Positions 22,937 to 31,541 of a DNA stretch of 36,788 bases are shown here, in pieces (within the stretch, counting starts at the first letter, position 1; each line of letters opens with the position of its first letter). The DNA lies in NCBI GenBank assembly GCA_900550165.1, contig URQY01000012.1, positions 1 to 36,788 on the forward strand. The letters are read 5' to 3'. The translations under genes were made by a program, and so were the position numbers. This DNA comes from an uncultured Eubacteriales bacterium (lineage in GTDB: Bacteria; Bacillota; Clostridia; Oscillospirales; Oscillospiraceae). The notes below the pieces were generated by a model, which saw only the letters and a list, made by a program, of their open reading frames with translations, searched no databases and had not been told where the DNA came from.

Positions 22937-23646
22937 TGGAACAGAAAAAGACCGTCCTCATCGTCGAGGACGAGAAAAACATCGTCGATATCATCCGCTT
23001 CAACCTGCAGCGCACCGGCTACGACACGCTCGAGGCCTATGACGGCGAGGCGGGTCTCGCCATGGCGCGCGAGAAAAAGCCCGACCTCATCCTGCTCGAC
23101 GTGATGATGCCGAAAATGATGGGCTTCGATGTCTGCCGCGCGCTGCGCGCCGAGGGCGACAACGTGCCCGTCATCATCCTGACCGCACGCGAGGAGGAGG
23201 AGGACAAGATCCTCGGCCTTGAGATCGGCGCGGACGACTACATCACCAAGCCCTTTTCCATGCGCGAGCTGCTTGCGCGCATCAAGGCGAATCTCCGCCG
23301 CACGACGATGCTCACCGCCCCCGCCGCGGAGGATAACTCCATGAGCGCCGGCGGCGGCATCACCATCGACCCCGACAGCTTTCAGGTGCGCAAGAACGGC
23401 GCGCCCGTCGACCTCACACAGCGCGAATACGAGCTTTTGACCTTCCTCGCGAGTCACCCCGGCAAGGTCTTCTCCCGCGTTGACCTGATGGAGCAGGTCT
23501 GGAACTACGGCTACGTCGGCGATGACGCGCGCACCGTGGACGTCACGGTCCGGCGTCTTCGCGAAAAGATCGAGGACGATCCCGCAAATCCCACCTGCAT
23601 CCTCACGCGCCGCGGCGTGGGCTACTATTTCGCCGCGCAGGGCTGA
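22936..23646 (+). CDS. walR: OmpR/PhoB-family response regulator, WalR-like
   Basis: A 236-residue DNA-binding regulator. The receiver domain (about 6-118) has the acidic pocket E11/D12, phospho-acceptor Asp55 in LILLDVMMP, switch Thr83 and Lys105 (TKPFSM). The winged-helix domain (about 137-234) ends RTVDVTVRRLREKIEDDP and RGVGYYF. It is followed by a HAMP-PAS kinase and YycH/YycI-like genes, the layout of the essential WalRK (YycFG) cell-wall homeostasis system of Firmicutes. PhoP of the PhoPR phosphate system is closely similar, and a pst operon is in the window. The downstream partners and murA favour WalR. Confidence 0.8.
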   Translation: MEQKKTVLIVEDEKNIVDIIRFNLQRTGYDTLEAYDGEAGLAMAREKKPDLILLDVMMPKMMGFDVCRALRAEGDNVPVIILTAREEEEDKILGLEIGADDYITKPFSMRELLARIKANLRRTTMLTAPAAEDNSMSAGGGITIDPDSFQVRKNGAPVDLTQREYELLTFLASHPGKVFSRVDLMEQVWNYGYVGDDARTVDVTVRRLREKIEDDPANPTCILTRRGVGYYFAAQG

Positions 23647-23681
23647 TGCGCGCAGCTTTTTTCCGAAAGGAGTGACCGCCT

Positions 23682-25463
23682 ATGTTTCGCAGCCTGCATA
23701 TGAAGCTCGTGATGATCATGCTGCTGCTCGTCACCTCGCTGATGGCGGTGGTGGGCGCGTTCCTGATGACCAGCGTCACCAACTTCTATATCGACGATTT
23801 CTACGACCAGATGAGCGAGGCCTTCGGCGAGTCCAGCGCGGCATTTGTCAGCTCCCTGCGCGAGGAAGCCGCGCAGTCTGACGGCGCCGCGCGCCTGCAA
23901 ACGATGCTCGAGGCCTACTCCGGCACGCTCAGCATCGACTCGCGCAACCGCAACTACTACATTCTCGACGGCAAGAGCGGCGAGGTGCTCGCCTCGAGCA
24001 ACGAGGACTCCGAGCTTCTGGAGCAGACCGAAAACATCCTCACCGCCCGCAACGGCGAGGTCGGCGACCACAGCGACCTTGCCGCAAGCTATATGGATGT
24101 CGCCATCCCCATCTCCGGCGGCGACAACAGCTTTATCATCTACATCCGCGATGACCGCACCACCGTCTCATCGCTGAACTCGGAGCTGCTGTTCATCATT
24201 TTGCAGGCATTGCTCGTGGGCCTTCTCGTCTCCATTCTTCTCTCCTTCCTGCTCGCCAAGACGATGATCGACCCCATCGAGAAGCTGACCGAGGGCGCCG
24301 AGCGCATCGCGACCGGCGATTTTGACGAAACGCTCGCCGTCGAATCGACGGATGAGATCGGTATCCTGACGACGACCTTCAACGACATGGCCGCCGTCCT
24401 CCACTCCACGCTCGAGGCCGTGGAGAACGAGCGCAACAAGCTCGACACGCTCTTTCTCCACATGAGCGACGGCGTCGTCGCCTATGACGGCAGCGGCGCG
24501 CTCATCCACTGCAACCCCGCCGCCTGCGAGCTGCTCGGCCGCACGGCGGAAGAGTGCGTCTACAGCGACCTGTTTGAATCCATCTGCCCCTTCTCCCGCG
24601 TCATTTCCATGCAGCGAAGCGAGTTTGTCGAATCCGAGCTGACGGTCGGCGAGCGCAGTGTGGAGCTCTACTTCGCGCCCTTCTCCGACGAGGAGAGCGG
24701 CGGCGTGCTCATCGTGCTGCACGACGTGACCGAGCACCGCAAGACCGAGGAGCGGCGCAAGGAATTCGTCGCCAACGTCTCCCACGAGCTGCGCACGCCG
24801 CTGACGAACGTCCGCTCCTACGCCGAGACCATCCGCGAGGCGGGCGACGATCTGAGCCGCGAGACGGAAAACGACTTTCTCGACGTTGTCATCAGCGAAA
24901 CGGACCGCATGACCCATATCGTGCAGGACCTTCTGACGCTCTCGCGTCTCGACTCCGGCCGCAGCGAGATGACCATGGCGCGCTTTCCCTTCTCCGCCGC
25001 CATCGACGCGGTGCTCCGCTCCATCGAACTGGAGGCCCGCCGCCACAAGCACGAGCTCACCCACGACTACAGCGAAAATCTGCCCCTCATCATGGGCGAC
25101 CGCGGGCGCATCGAGCAGGTCATGCTCAACGTCCTTGGCAACGCCGTCAAATATACGCCCGACGGCGGCCATATCCGCGTCACCGCCGGCAGCGAGGGAG
25201 AAACGGTCTGGATGGAGGTTGCGGACGACGGCATCGGCATTCCCGAGGCCGACCGGAGCCGTATTTTCGAGCGCTTCTACCGCGTGGACAAGGCGCGCTC
25301 CCGCGAGTCCGGCGGCACGGGTCTCGGCCTCTCCATCGCCACCGAGATCGTCCAGCGTCACCACGGCTCGCTCACGCTCGTCGACCGTCCCGGCCCCGGC
25401 ACGACGGTCCGCTTAGAGCTGCCCATCACCCAGCCCGTCGGCGGGGAGGGCTCCCATGAGTAA
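23682..25463 (+). CDS. walK: Sensor histidine kinase, WalK-like (HAMP, PAS, HisKA, HATPase)
   Basis: A 593-residue membrane kinase. Helix 1 (about 8-30) and helix 2 (about 168-191) enclose a ~135-residue extracellular domain. HAMP follows (192-245), then a PAS domain (256-350, DGVVAYDGSGALIHCNPAAC), a HisKA domain with phospho-acceptor His368 (NVSHELRTPLTNVRS), and a HATPase domain with N box NAVKYTPDGG, G1 ADDGIGIP and G2 GGTGLGLS. Architecture and size match WalK, which senses cell-wall cues and phosphorylates WalR. The start at 23682 follows AAAGGAG (23666-23672). The stop overlaps the next gene by 8 bases. PhoR kinases share this architecture, so the symbol rests partly on the neighbours. 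Confidence 0.82.
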   Translation: MFRSLHMKLVMIMLLLVTSLMAVVGAFLMTSVTNFYIDDFYDQMSEAFGESSAAFVSSLREEAAQSDGAARLQTMLEAYSGTLSIDSRNRNYYILDGKSGEVLASSNEDSELLEQTENILTARNGEVGDHSDLAASYMDVAIPISGGDNSFIIYIRDDRTTVSSLNSELLFIILQALLVGLLVSILLSFLLAKTMIDPIEKLTEGAERIATGDFDETLAVESTDEIGILTTTFNDMAAVLHSTLEAVENERNKLDTLFLHMSDGVVAYDGSGALIHCNPAACELLGRTAEECVYSDLFESICPFSRVISMQRSEFVESELTVGERSVELYFAPFSDEESGGVLIVLHDVTEHRKTEERRKEFVANVSHELRTPLTNVRSYAETIREAGDDLSRETENDFLDVVISETDRMTHIVQDLLTLSRLDSGRSEMTMARFPFSAAIDAVLRSIELEARRHKHELTHDYSENLPLIMGDRGRIEQVMLNVLGNAVKYTPDGGHIRVTAGSEGETVWMEVADDGIGIPEADRSRIFERFYRVDKARSRESGGTGLGLSIATEIVQRHHGSLTLVDRPGPGTTVRLELPITQPVGGEGSHE

Positions 25464-26745
25464 TTCGACCGTTTCCCACCTGCAAAACGCCGCCATCGCC
25501 GTTTTGACCGTCTCCGCTGTCTTTCTGCTGACGCAGACGCCGCTTTTCGGCGATCTTGCGGGCAAAACGCCTTACGAGCTTGCGCAGGACTGGCTCTCGT
25601 CCGACGCGGCGCTTTCCGAGGCCGTCGCCGCCGACGCAAGCGATCTCGCGCTCCCCGTGCGCCTGGTCTTCACCAACGAATATGCCCGCTTCGGGCTTGA
25701 TGCCGTCACCACGGCGGACGCGAGCTTTGAACAGGCCGGCACCTTTTTCAGCGAGGCCATCGGCTCGGCCGGTGCGCTCGAGGCCTGCAAGGAATCGGAC
25801 CTGCTCGCCGCCCTGCAGGGCAGCAGCATCTACCTTGAGCTGGAGGCGGAAACGCCGCTTGAACTTCTCAGTAAAATGCTCGGCGTCACCGCGCCGGAGT
25901 CCGAGCTTCTGCACGTCCGCCGCCTTCTGCTCACGCCCGGCGAGAGCGGTACCACGCTCTATCTGCAGGACAGCGAGCGCGGCTATTTCGTCTGCCGCAC
26001 AGCCGGCGACGCCTACGCGCTGAATCAGGCGCTTGCCGCGCTCGACGGCAACGGCACGGATTTTGCCTTTGCCCTCTCCGGCGATTTCTCCCAGCTCTCG
26101 CCCTATACGGTCATCTTCAGCGAGCCTGTGCAGCGAAACACGCTCTCTGTCACAAGCGCTCTCACCGACAAGGAAAGCTTTCTGCGCCTTGCCGAATTCA
26201 ACCCCCATACGGAGAACAGCTACACCGATTCCTCCGGCACCATCGTCATCCGCGAGGTCTACGGCACGCTGCGCCTCCCGCCCGACGGCACCGTCACCTA
26301 TCAGGGCGACAGCGCGGAGATTGGCTCTCTTTATTATGTCAACTCCGTCACTCCCGGCAAGCCCACCATGTCCGAATCCATCGACGCTGCGCAGAAGCTC
26401 GTTTTCACGCTGCTGCGTGACCTGATCGGCGACGCAGAACTTTATTTCAGCGGCTACGAGGGCAGCAGCAAGAGCTGCACCGTGGCCTTCGACTATGCCG
26501 TGAACGGCACGCCCCTTCACTTTTCCGACGGCACCCATGCCGCCTATGTGACCATCGAGGGGCAGACCATCACGAGCTTCCAGCTCCGCTGCCGCAGCTA
26601 TACGGTGAGCGATTCTCCCTCGCTGCTGCTCCCCATCCGCCAGGCCGCCGCCATTGCGGGCAGCAAATACCAGAATGCCGAGCTGCATATCTGCTATGAG
26701 GACCGCGGCGCGGACACAGTGAGCGCCGCCTGGTTTGCCGGCTGA
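25456..26745 (+). CDS. YycH-like membrane-anchored regulatory protein
   Basis: A 429-residue protein with one N-terminal hydrophobic segment (about 12-32, AAIAVLTVSAVFLLTQTPLF) and a large extracellular part. It starts 8 bases before the end of walK, indicating coupling. The position directly after the kinase, the bitopic topology and the size fit YycH (WalH), which in Bacillus and Staphylococcus binds WalK and adjusts its activity. Sequence resemblance is low by eye, and the assignment is mostly from gene order. The ectodomain is rich in Ser, Thr, Leu and Glu, with no catalytic motif I recognise. Confidence 0.6.
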   Translation: MSNSTVSHLQNAAIAVLTVSAVFLLTQTPLFGDLAGKTPYELAQDWLSSDAALSEAVAADASDLALPVRLVFTNEYARFGLDAVTTADASFEQAGTFFSEAIGSAGALEACKESDLLAALQGSSIYLELEAETPLELLSKMLGVTAPESELLHVRRLLLTPGESGTTLYLQDSERGYFVCRTAGDAYALNQALAALDGNGTDFAFALSGDFSQLSPYTVIFSEPVQRNTLSVTSALTDKESFLRLAEFNPHTENSYTDSSGTIVIREVYGTLRLPPDGTVTYQGDSAEIGSLYYVNSVTPGKPTMSESIDAAQKLVFTLLRDLIGDAELYFSGYEGSSKSCTVAFDYAVNGTPLHFSDGTHAAYVTIEGQTITSFQLRCRSYTVSDSPSLLLPIRQAAAIAGSKYQNAELHICYEDRGADTVSAAWFAG

Positions 26746-26776
26746 TGCAAAAATCTTACGAAAGGAGCCGCCGCGC

Positions 26777-27577
26777 ATGAAAGCCTCCCGCCTGAAAACC
26801 ATCGTCATCGTGATCCTGCTGCTGGTCAACGCGTTTTTGCTCTTTCTGCTGCTCAGCCGCCGCGCCGAGCAGACGCAGGCCTACGAGCGCACCGTCGAGC
26901 AGCTATGCGAGCTCTTCGAGCGCAGCGGCGTCTCCTTCGACCGCGCGCTGCTCCCCGAAAACAGCGATGTCTACGCCCTCTCGCCGGAGCGCAGCAGCAC
27001 CCGCGAAATGGCCTTTGCCAAGTCGCTCCTCGGCGACGATGTTTCCGCGTTTGACTCCGGCGGCGGCATCAGCCGCTACAGCAGCAGTCTCGGCTCCTGC
27101 TCGCTCCGCTCGGGCGGCACGGTCGACGCCGTGCTCTCCCGTCCGTTGGACGACGCAGCGCAGTTCAGCCGCGAACTGTTCCGCTCGTTCGGCTATGAGG
27201 AGGTCTCTTCCTCTCTCAACGGCGGCAGCGGCAGCGTTACCGGTATGCGCCGCAGCAAGAACGGTCCCATCTACAACGCTGCTCTCACGCTCACCTTCTC
27301 GGATTCGACGCTGACGGGCGTCTCCGGCACCTTCCTCTCCGATCTCGACGAGGGCCGCCGCACCGATGGGCTCGACGCCATCAGCGCGCTCGTGCGCTTT
27401 CTTGACTATTGCGGCGTCTCCGGCGTCGTGTGCACGGAGGTCTCCGCGCTCGACAGCGGGTACCTTCTGCAATCCTCCGCCTCCGCGCCGCTCCGTCTCA
27501 TTCCCGTGTGGCGCATCACGACGGACGTGAACAATTATTATGTCAACTGCAAGACCGGTGAAGTCACGCGCGAATAA
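26777..27577 (+). CDS. YycI-like membrane-anchored regulatory protein
   Basis: A 266-residue protein with an N-terminal anchor (about 5-27, LKTIVIVILLLVNAFLLFLL), then a coiled stretch (RRAEQTQAYERTVEQLCELF) and an extracellular domain ending WRITTDVNNYYVNCKTGEV, which looks like a YycI/PepSY-type terminal strand pair. YycI (WalI) works with YycH at the WalK membrane segments. The call rests on order, topology and this C-terminal pattern. The ATG at 26777 follows AAAGGAG (26761-26767) by 9 bases. It is the last gene of the Nudix-walRK-yycHI transcript. The MBL-fold gene yycJ, often next, is absent. Confidence 0.65.
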   Translation: MKASRLKTIVIVILLLVNAFLLFLLLSRRAEQTQAYERTVEQLCELFERSGVSFDRALLPENSDVYALSPERSSTREMAFAKSLLGDDVSAFDSGGGISRYSSSLGSCSLRSGGTVDAVLSRPLDDAAQFSRELFRSFGYEEVSSSLNGGSGSVTGMRRSKNGPIYNAALTLTFSDSTLTGVSGTFLSDLDEGRRTDGLDAISALVRFLDYCGVSGVVCTEVSALDSGYLLQSSASAPLRLIPVWRITTDVNNYYVNCKTGEVTRE

Positions 27578-27617
27578 AATTGTTTTCCCCGTTTTGGGAA
27601 TTTCTCCCCCCACAGCA

Positions 27618-27645
27618 TTGCTTTTTCCGTTTTTTTTGGTATACT
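27618..27645 (+). promoter_or_regulatory. murA promoter candidate
   Basis: TTGCTT (27618-27623), 16-base spacer containing a T8 run, TATACT (27640-27645). The predicted start near 27652 would give a leader of about 90 bases. Confidence 0.6.
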
Positions 27646-27670
27646 GTTGATGTATTATGTGAATACCATG

Positions 27671-27699
27671 AACAGGCGGCGCTGCCCCTGTTGTTTTTT
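27671..27699 (+). terminator. Terminator-like hairpin in the murA leader
   Basis: AACAGG plus GGC (27671-27680, one bulged C) pairs with GCC plus CCTGTT (27684-27692), followed by GTTTTTT. It lies between the murA promoter candidate and the murA start. It could end the walRK operon, attenuate murA, or both. Confidence 0.65.
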
Positions 27700-27743
27700 G
27701 CCGATAAAAGAAAGCCTACTGTCTCTCTTCATAAGGAGTTTTT

Positions 27744-29036
27744 ATGACGAAATATATCGTGCAGGGCGGCCAGCCGCTCTTTGGTGAAGTGCGCATCAGC
27801 GGCGCGAAGAACGCCGCCGTCGCCATCATTCCCGCCGCCCTTCTGGTCGACGGTGTCTGCCGCATTGAAAATATTCCCCAGATCTCTGACGTGACGGCGC
27901 TGCTCAAGATCCTGGAGCAGCTCGGCGCGAAGATCCGCTTTCTCAACCGCAGCGACGTCGAGATCGACTGCCGCCGCATCACCACCACCCAGGTCTCGCA
28001 GGAGCTCGCGCACAGAATTCGCGCCTCCTACTACCTCATCGGCGCGCTGCTCGGCCGCTTTGGTGAAGCCGAGGTCTCGATGCCCGGCGGCTGCAACTTC
28101 GGCGGCGTGCGCCCCATCGACCAGCACGTCAAGGGCTTCGTCGCCATGGGCGCCGAGGTGCGCGAGGGCGACTTCATCTGCGCCAAGGCCGACGGCGGCC
28201 GCATGAAGGGCGCGAACGTCTATCTCGACGTGGTTTCCGTCGGCGCGACAATGAACATCATGATGGCTGCGGCGCTTGCCGAGGGCACAACTGTCATCGA
28301 AAACGCCGCCAAGGAGCCGCACATTGTCGACCTTGCCAACTTTTTGAACTCCATGGGCGCCGATATCAAGGGCGCCGGCACCGACACCATTCGCATTTTC
28401 GGCGTGGACAAGCTCCACGGCGGCACCTATACCATCATTCCCGACCAGATCGAGGCGGGCACCTACATGGCCGCTGTCGCCGCCTGCGGCGGGCAGGTCC
28501 TTGTGCGCGGCATCATCCCCAAGCACATGGACTGCATCACCGCCAAGCTCCAGGAGATGGGCGTACAGGTCGAGGAGCAGGACGACACGCTGCTCGTGCG
28601 TCGCGCGGGCAAGCTGCGCCGCACCAACGTCAAGACCCTTCCCTACCCCGGCTTCCCGACGGATATGCAGCCGCAGATCACCGTAGCGCTCTGCCTTGCC
28701 GAGGGGACCAGCATGGTCACCGAGGGCGTGTGGGACAACCGCTACCGCTACGTCGGCGAGCTGACGCGCATGGGCGCGCAGATCCGCGTCGAGGGCCGCT
28801 CTGCCGTCATCGAAGGCGTGGACCATCTGAACGCGGCAAGTGTGCAGGCCTACGATCTCCGCGCGGGCGCGGCGATGCTCATTGCGGCACTGGCGGCAAA
28901 CGGCGTGAGCGAGGTCTCCAATGTCCACTACATTGAGCGCGGCTACGAGGATGTTATCGGCAAGCTGCGCGGTATCGGCGCGAAGATTGACTGCGTCGAG
29001 TGCGAGGAGAGCGTCGAGACCCGTCAGATCGGTTAA
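27744..29036 (+). CDS. murA: UDP-N-acetylglucosamine 1-carboxyvinyltransferase
   Basis: A 430-residue cytoplasmic enzyme for the first committed step of peptidoglycan synthesis, transferring enolpyruvate from PEP to UDP-GlcNAc. Lys22 in SGAKNAAV and the catalytic loop PGGCNFGGVRPIDQH with Cys117 are present, so the fosfomycin-target cysteine is intact. Further blocks are KEPHIVDLANFLNSMGADIKG-like substrate contacts and PYPGFPTDMQPQ. The length is standard. AAGGAG before the ATG supports the start. It follows the WalRK/YycHI genes and is preceded by a terminator-like leader. Whether it is the MurA1 or MurA2 (MurZ) paralogue cannot be told from this window. Confidence 0.95.
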   Translation: MTKYIVQGGQPLFGEVRISGAKNAAVAIIPAALLVDGVCRIENIPQISDVTALLKILEQLGAKIRFLNRSDVEIDCRRITTTQVSQELAHRIRASYYLIGALLGRFGEAEVSMPGGCNFGGVRPIDQHVKGFVAMGAEVREGDFICAKADGGRMKGANVYLDVVSVGATMNIMMAAALAEGTTVIENAAKEPHIVDLANFLNSMGADIKGAGTDTIRIFGVDKLHGGTYTIIPDQIEAGTYMAAVAACGGQVLVRGIIPKHMDCITAKLQEMGVQVEEQDDTLLVRRAGKLRRTNVKTLPYPGFPTDMQPQITVALCLAEGTSMVTEGVWDNRYRYVGELTRMGAQIRVEGRSAVIEGVDHLNAASVQAYDLRAGAAMLIAALAANGVSEVSNVHYIERGYEDVIGKLRGIGAKIDCVECEESVETRQIG

Positions 29037-29046
29037 TTACTCTTAT

Positions 29047-29076
29047 AAAAGCGCCTTGCCGCGGCAAGGCGCTTTT
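29047..29076 (+). terminator. murA terminator
   Basis: AAAAGCGCCTTGCC (29047-29060) pairs with GGCAAGGCGCTTTT (29063-29076), followed by CTTTT. It ends 28 bases before the next start codon. Confidence 0.85.
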
Positions 29077-29104
29077 CTTTTGGAAAGGGTTTGGAAAGAA
29101 TATT

Positions 29105-30109
29105 ATGTATACCGATATCTATGCTTCTTCCCTGCCGCCGGTGATCCTTGCTATGGCCGATACGCCCGCGATGCAGCGTCTATCGCGCGTCGGGATGCAC
29201 TGCGGCTGTGAATACACGGCCTATCCCATCTACCGCGATGCGCTTGCCCCGTACTCGCGCTACACGCACTCGCTCGGCACGGCAGCCATCGTCTGGCACT
29301 TCACGCACGACTTAAAGCAGTCCGTCGCGGGACTGCTCCACGACATTGCGACGCCTGCCTTCGCCCATACGGTCGACTTTCTAAACGGCGACCATCTCCG
29401 GCAGGAATCGACCGAAAGCCGCACCCGCGCGATGATCGCTTCGTCGCCGGAGCTGATGGCGCTGCTCGTCCAAAGCAGCCTGACGCTTGACGATGTGGAC
29501 GATTACCACCGCTACCCCATCGCCGATAACGATTCACCCCGACTCTCCGCCGACCGGCTCGAATACACACTTGGCAACGCGCACCTCATCTTCCACTGTC
29601 CCCAAGAAGCACTGAAGCGTATCTTCGACGACCTTTTTGTTGATAAAAATGAAGACGGAGAGGATGAGCTCTGCTTCAAACACGCAGAAACAGCCGATGC
29701 GTTCACGCAGCTTTCGCTGCGGCAGTCAAAGTGGTTCGTCTCCAACGACGACCGCTTCAGTATGCAGGCGCTGGCCGACCTTCTGCGCGAGGCGCAGCGC
29801 CGCGGCGTGCTGACGGCGGACGATCTCTACCTTGACGAGCCGCATTTCATCGGGCGCCTCCTCTCCGATCCGGCCATTTCCGCGCGCTGGCAGGACTATC
29901 GCCGCATCACCGGCACGCGGAGCGCACCGAAGCGTCCCGAAGGTGTTTATGCCGTCAGGGTCGCCGCAAAAAAGCGCAGCATCGACCCGCTCGTGCGGAC
30001 AGAGAACGGTCTCCGGCGCTTCACGGCCATCAGCGCAGACTACGCCGCGCAGCTCGCCGCCTTTCGCGCCGATGATTTTGACCGCTGGGTCTGGGCAATG
30101 TACGAATAG
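29105..30109 (+). CDS. HD-domain phosphohydrolase-like protein
   Basis: A 334-residue soluble protein with an HD metal-dependent phosphohydrolase fold. His55 (YTHSLGTA), the His79-Asp80 pair (GLLHDIATPAFAHTVDF) and a later Asp150 (RLSADRLEY) are in the right order for metal binding. The style resembles COG1078/dNTPase-like HD proteins (RLSRVGMH near the N terminus, YSRYTHSLG), although it is shorter than dGTPases and the substrate is unknown. The ATG at 29105 is chosen because the longer in-frame extension to 29000 would overlap murA and its terminator. The ribosome site is weak (GGAAAG), which fits read-through or low expression. No promoter was identified. Confidence 0.82.
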   Translation: MYTDIYASSLPPVILAMADTPAMQRLSRVGMHCGCEYTAYPIYRDALAPYSRYTHSLGTAAIVWHFTHDLKQSVAGLLHDIATPAFAHTVDFLNGDHLRQESTESRTRAMIASSPELMALLVQSSLTLDDVDDYHRYPIADNDSPRLSADRLEYTLGNAHLIFHCPQEALKRIFDDLFVDKNEDGEDELCFKHAETADAFTQLSLRQSKWFVSNDDRFSMQALADLLREAQRRGVLTADDLYLDEPHFIGRLLSDPAISARWQDYRRITGTRSAPKRPEGVYAVRVAAKKRSIDPLVRTENGLRRFTAISADYAAQLAAFRADDFDRWVWAMYE

Positions 30110-30112
30110 AAT

Positions 30113-30149
30113 AAGCATGGGCGCAGCCTTTGGCTGCGCCCATGCTTTT
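30113..30149 (+). terminator. Terminator after the HD-domain gene
   Basis: A 16-bp stem, AAGCATGGGCGCAGCC with GGCTGCGCCCATGCTT, loop TTT, then TTA. Confidence 0.85.
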
Positions 30150-30164
30150 ACCGCTTTCCACAAT

Positions 30165-30200
30165 AAAAAGGCAGCAGGTCTCATGACCTGCTGCCTTTTT
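30165..30200 (-). terminator. str operon (tuf) terminator
   Basis: A perfect 16-bp stem (30165-30180 with 30185-30200), loop TCAT, with A5/T5 flanks. It lies 31 bases after the tuf stop on the minus strand. Confidence 0.85.
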
Positions 30201-30230
30201 GAAGTCTTTGGATGACCCTCAGCGGATCAA

Positions 30231-31433
30231 TTAGGCCTCGGTCTCGATGACGACGCCGGAACCAACGGTACGGCCGCCTTCACGGATAGCGAAGCGGAGA
30301 CCCTTCTCGATAGCGATCGGGGTGATCAGCTCGACCTTCATGTCGACGTTATCGCCAGGCATGCACATCTCGGTGCCCTCGGGCAGGGTGATGACGCCGG
30401 TAACGTCGGTGGTACGGAAGTAGAACTGAGGACGATAGTTGTTGAAGAACGGGGTGTGACGGCCGCCCTCGTCCTTGTTCAGGACGTAAACCTGACCAAC
30501 GAACTTGGTGAGGGGGTGGATGGAGCCGGGCTTGGACAGAACCTGACCGCGCTCGATCTCGTTCTTGGCAACACCGCGGAGCAGAGTACCGATGTTATCA
30601 CCGGCCTCGGCGTAGTCGAGCAGCTTGTGGAACATTTCGATACCGGTGACGACGGTCTTGCGGCGCTCGTCGGTCAGACCGATGATCTCGACTTCCTCGC
30701 CGAGCTTCAGCTGGCCACGCTCAACACGGCCGGTAGCGACGGTACCACGACCGGAGATCGTGAAGACGTCCTCAACGGGCATCAGGAACGGCTGGTCGGC
30801 CTTACGGTCGGGCGTGGGGATCCAGGTATCGACAGCGTCCATGAGCTCGTGCATGCACTTGTACTCGGGAGCGTCGAGGTCCTTGGACTCGGAGATCAGG
30901 GCGTTCAGCGCGGAACCGCGGATGATCGGGGTCTCGTCGCCGGGGAAGCTGTAGAAGTCGAGCATCTCGCGGACTTCCATCTCGACGAGCTCGAGCAGCT
31001 CCTCATCGTCGACCTGGTCGCACTTGTTCAGGAAAACGAGAACGGAAGGCACGTTGACCTGACGGGCGAGCAGCAGATGCTCACGAGTCTGGGCCATGGG
31101 GCCGTCGGAAGCAGCGATGACCAGGATAGCGCCGTCCATCTGGGCAGCACCGGTGATCATGTTCTTGATATAGTCGGCGTGGCCCGGGCAGTCAACGTGA
31201 GCATAGTGACGCTTAGCGGTCTCATACTCGACGTGGGCGGTGTTGATGGTAATACCACGCTCACGCTCCTCGGGAGCCTTATCGATGGAAGAGTAGTCGG
31301 TGTACTCAGCACCGCCCTGCATCGCCAGATACTTGGTGATGGCAGCGGTCAGAGTGGTCTTACCATGGTCGATGTGACCGATGGTGCCGATGTTAACATG
31401 GGGCTTAGTTCTCTCAAATTTCTGCTTGGCCAT
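30231..31433 (-). CDS. tuf: Elongation factor Tu
   Basis: A 400-residue GTPase that carries aminoacyl-tRNA to the ribosome. G1 GHIDHGKT, G2 RGITI, G3 DCPGHADY, G4 NKCD and G5 GSALN are intact, and the C-terminal domain ends REGGRTVGSGVV. The ATG follows AAGGAGG 10 bases upstream. It is the last gene of the str operon, 108 bases after fusA. That gap holds a 7-bp hairpin, GCAATGT/ACATTGC (31475-31496). Leucine codon CTC is used repeatedly here (for example three times around LLELVEMEVREML), unlike in the adjoining fusA. Confidence 0.97.
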   Translation of the reverse strand: MAKQKFERTKPHVNIGTIGHIDHGKTTLTAAITKYLAMQGGAEYTDYSSIDKAPEERERGITINTAHVEYETAKRHYAHVDCPGHADYIKNMITGAAQMDGAILVIAASDGPMAQTREHLLLARQVNVPSVLVFLNKCDQVDDEELLELVEMEVREMLDFYSFPGDETPIIRGSALNALISESKDLDAPEYKCMHELMDAVDTWIPTPDRKADQPFLMPVEDVFTISGRGTVATGRVERGQLKLGEEVEIIGLTDERRKTVVTGIEMFHKLLDYAEAGDNIGTLLRGVAKNEIERGQVLSKPGSIHPLTKFVGQVYVLNKDEGGRHTPFFNNYRPQFYFRTTDVTGVITLPEGTEMCMPGDNVDMKVELITPIAIEKGLRFAIREGGRTVGSGVVIETEA

Positions 31434-31541
31434 TTGAAATGATCCTCCTTAACAGTTTTGCAAATTCTTAAAGTGCAATGTTTTGCTCGACATTGCTATT
31501 TTACAGTATCTGCGGCAGAAAAGCAACCTAAAATTTAGGAT

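Noticed and set aside
30231..30275. Ser in the REGGRTVGSGVV motif of EF-Tu, where Ala occurs in E. coli and changes are linked to kirromycin resistance
   Set aside because: Ser at this place is common in Firmicutes EF-Tu and is not by itself evidence of resistance.
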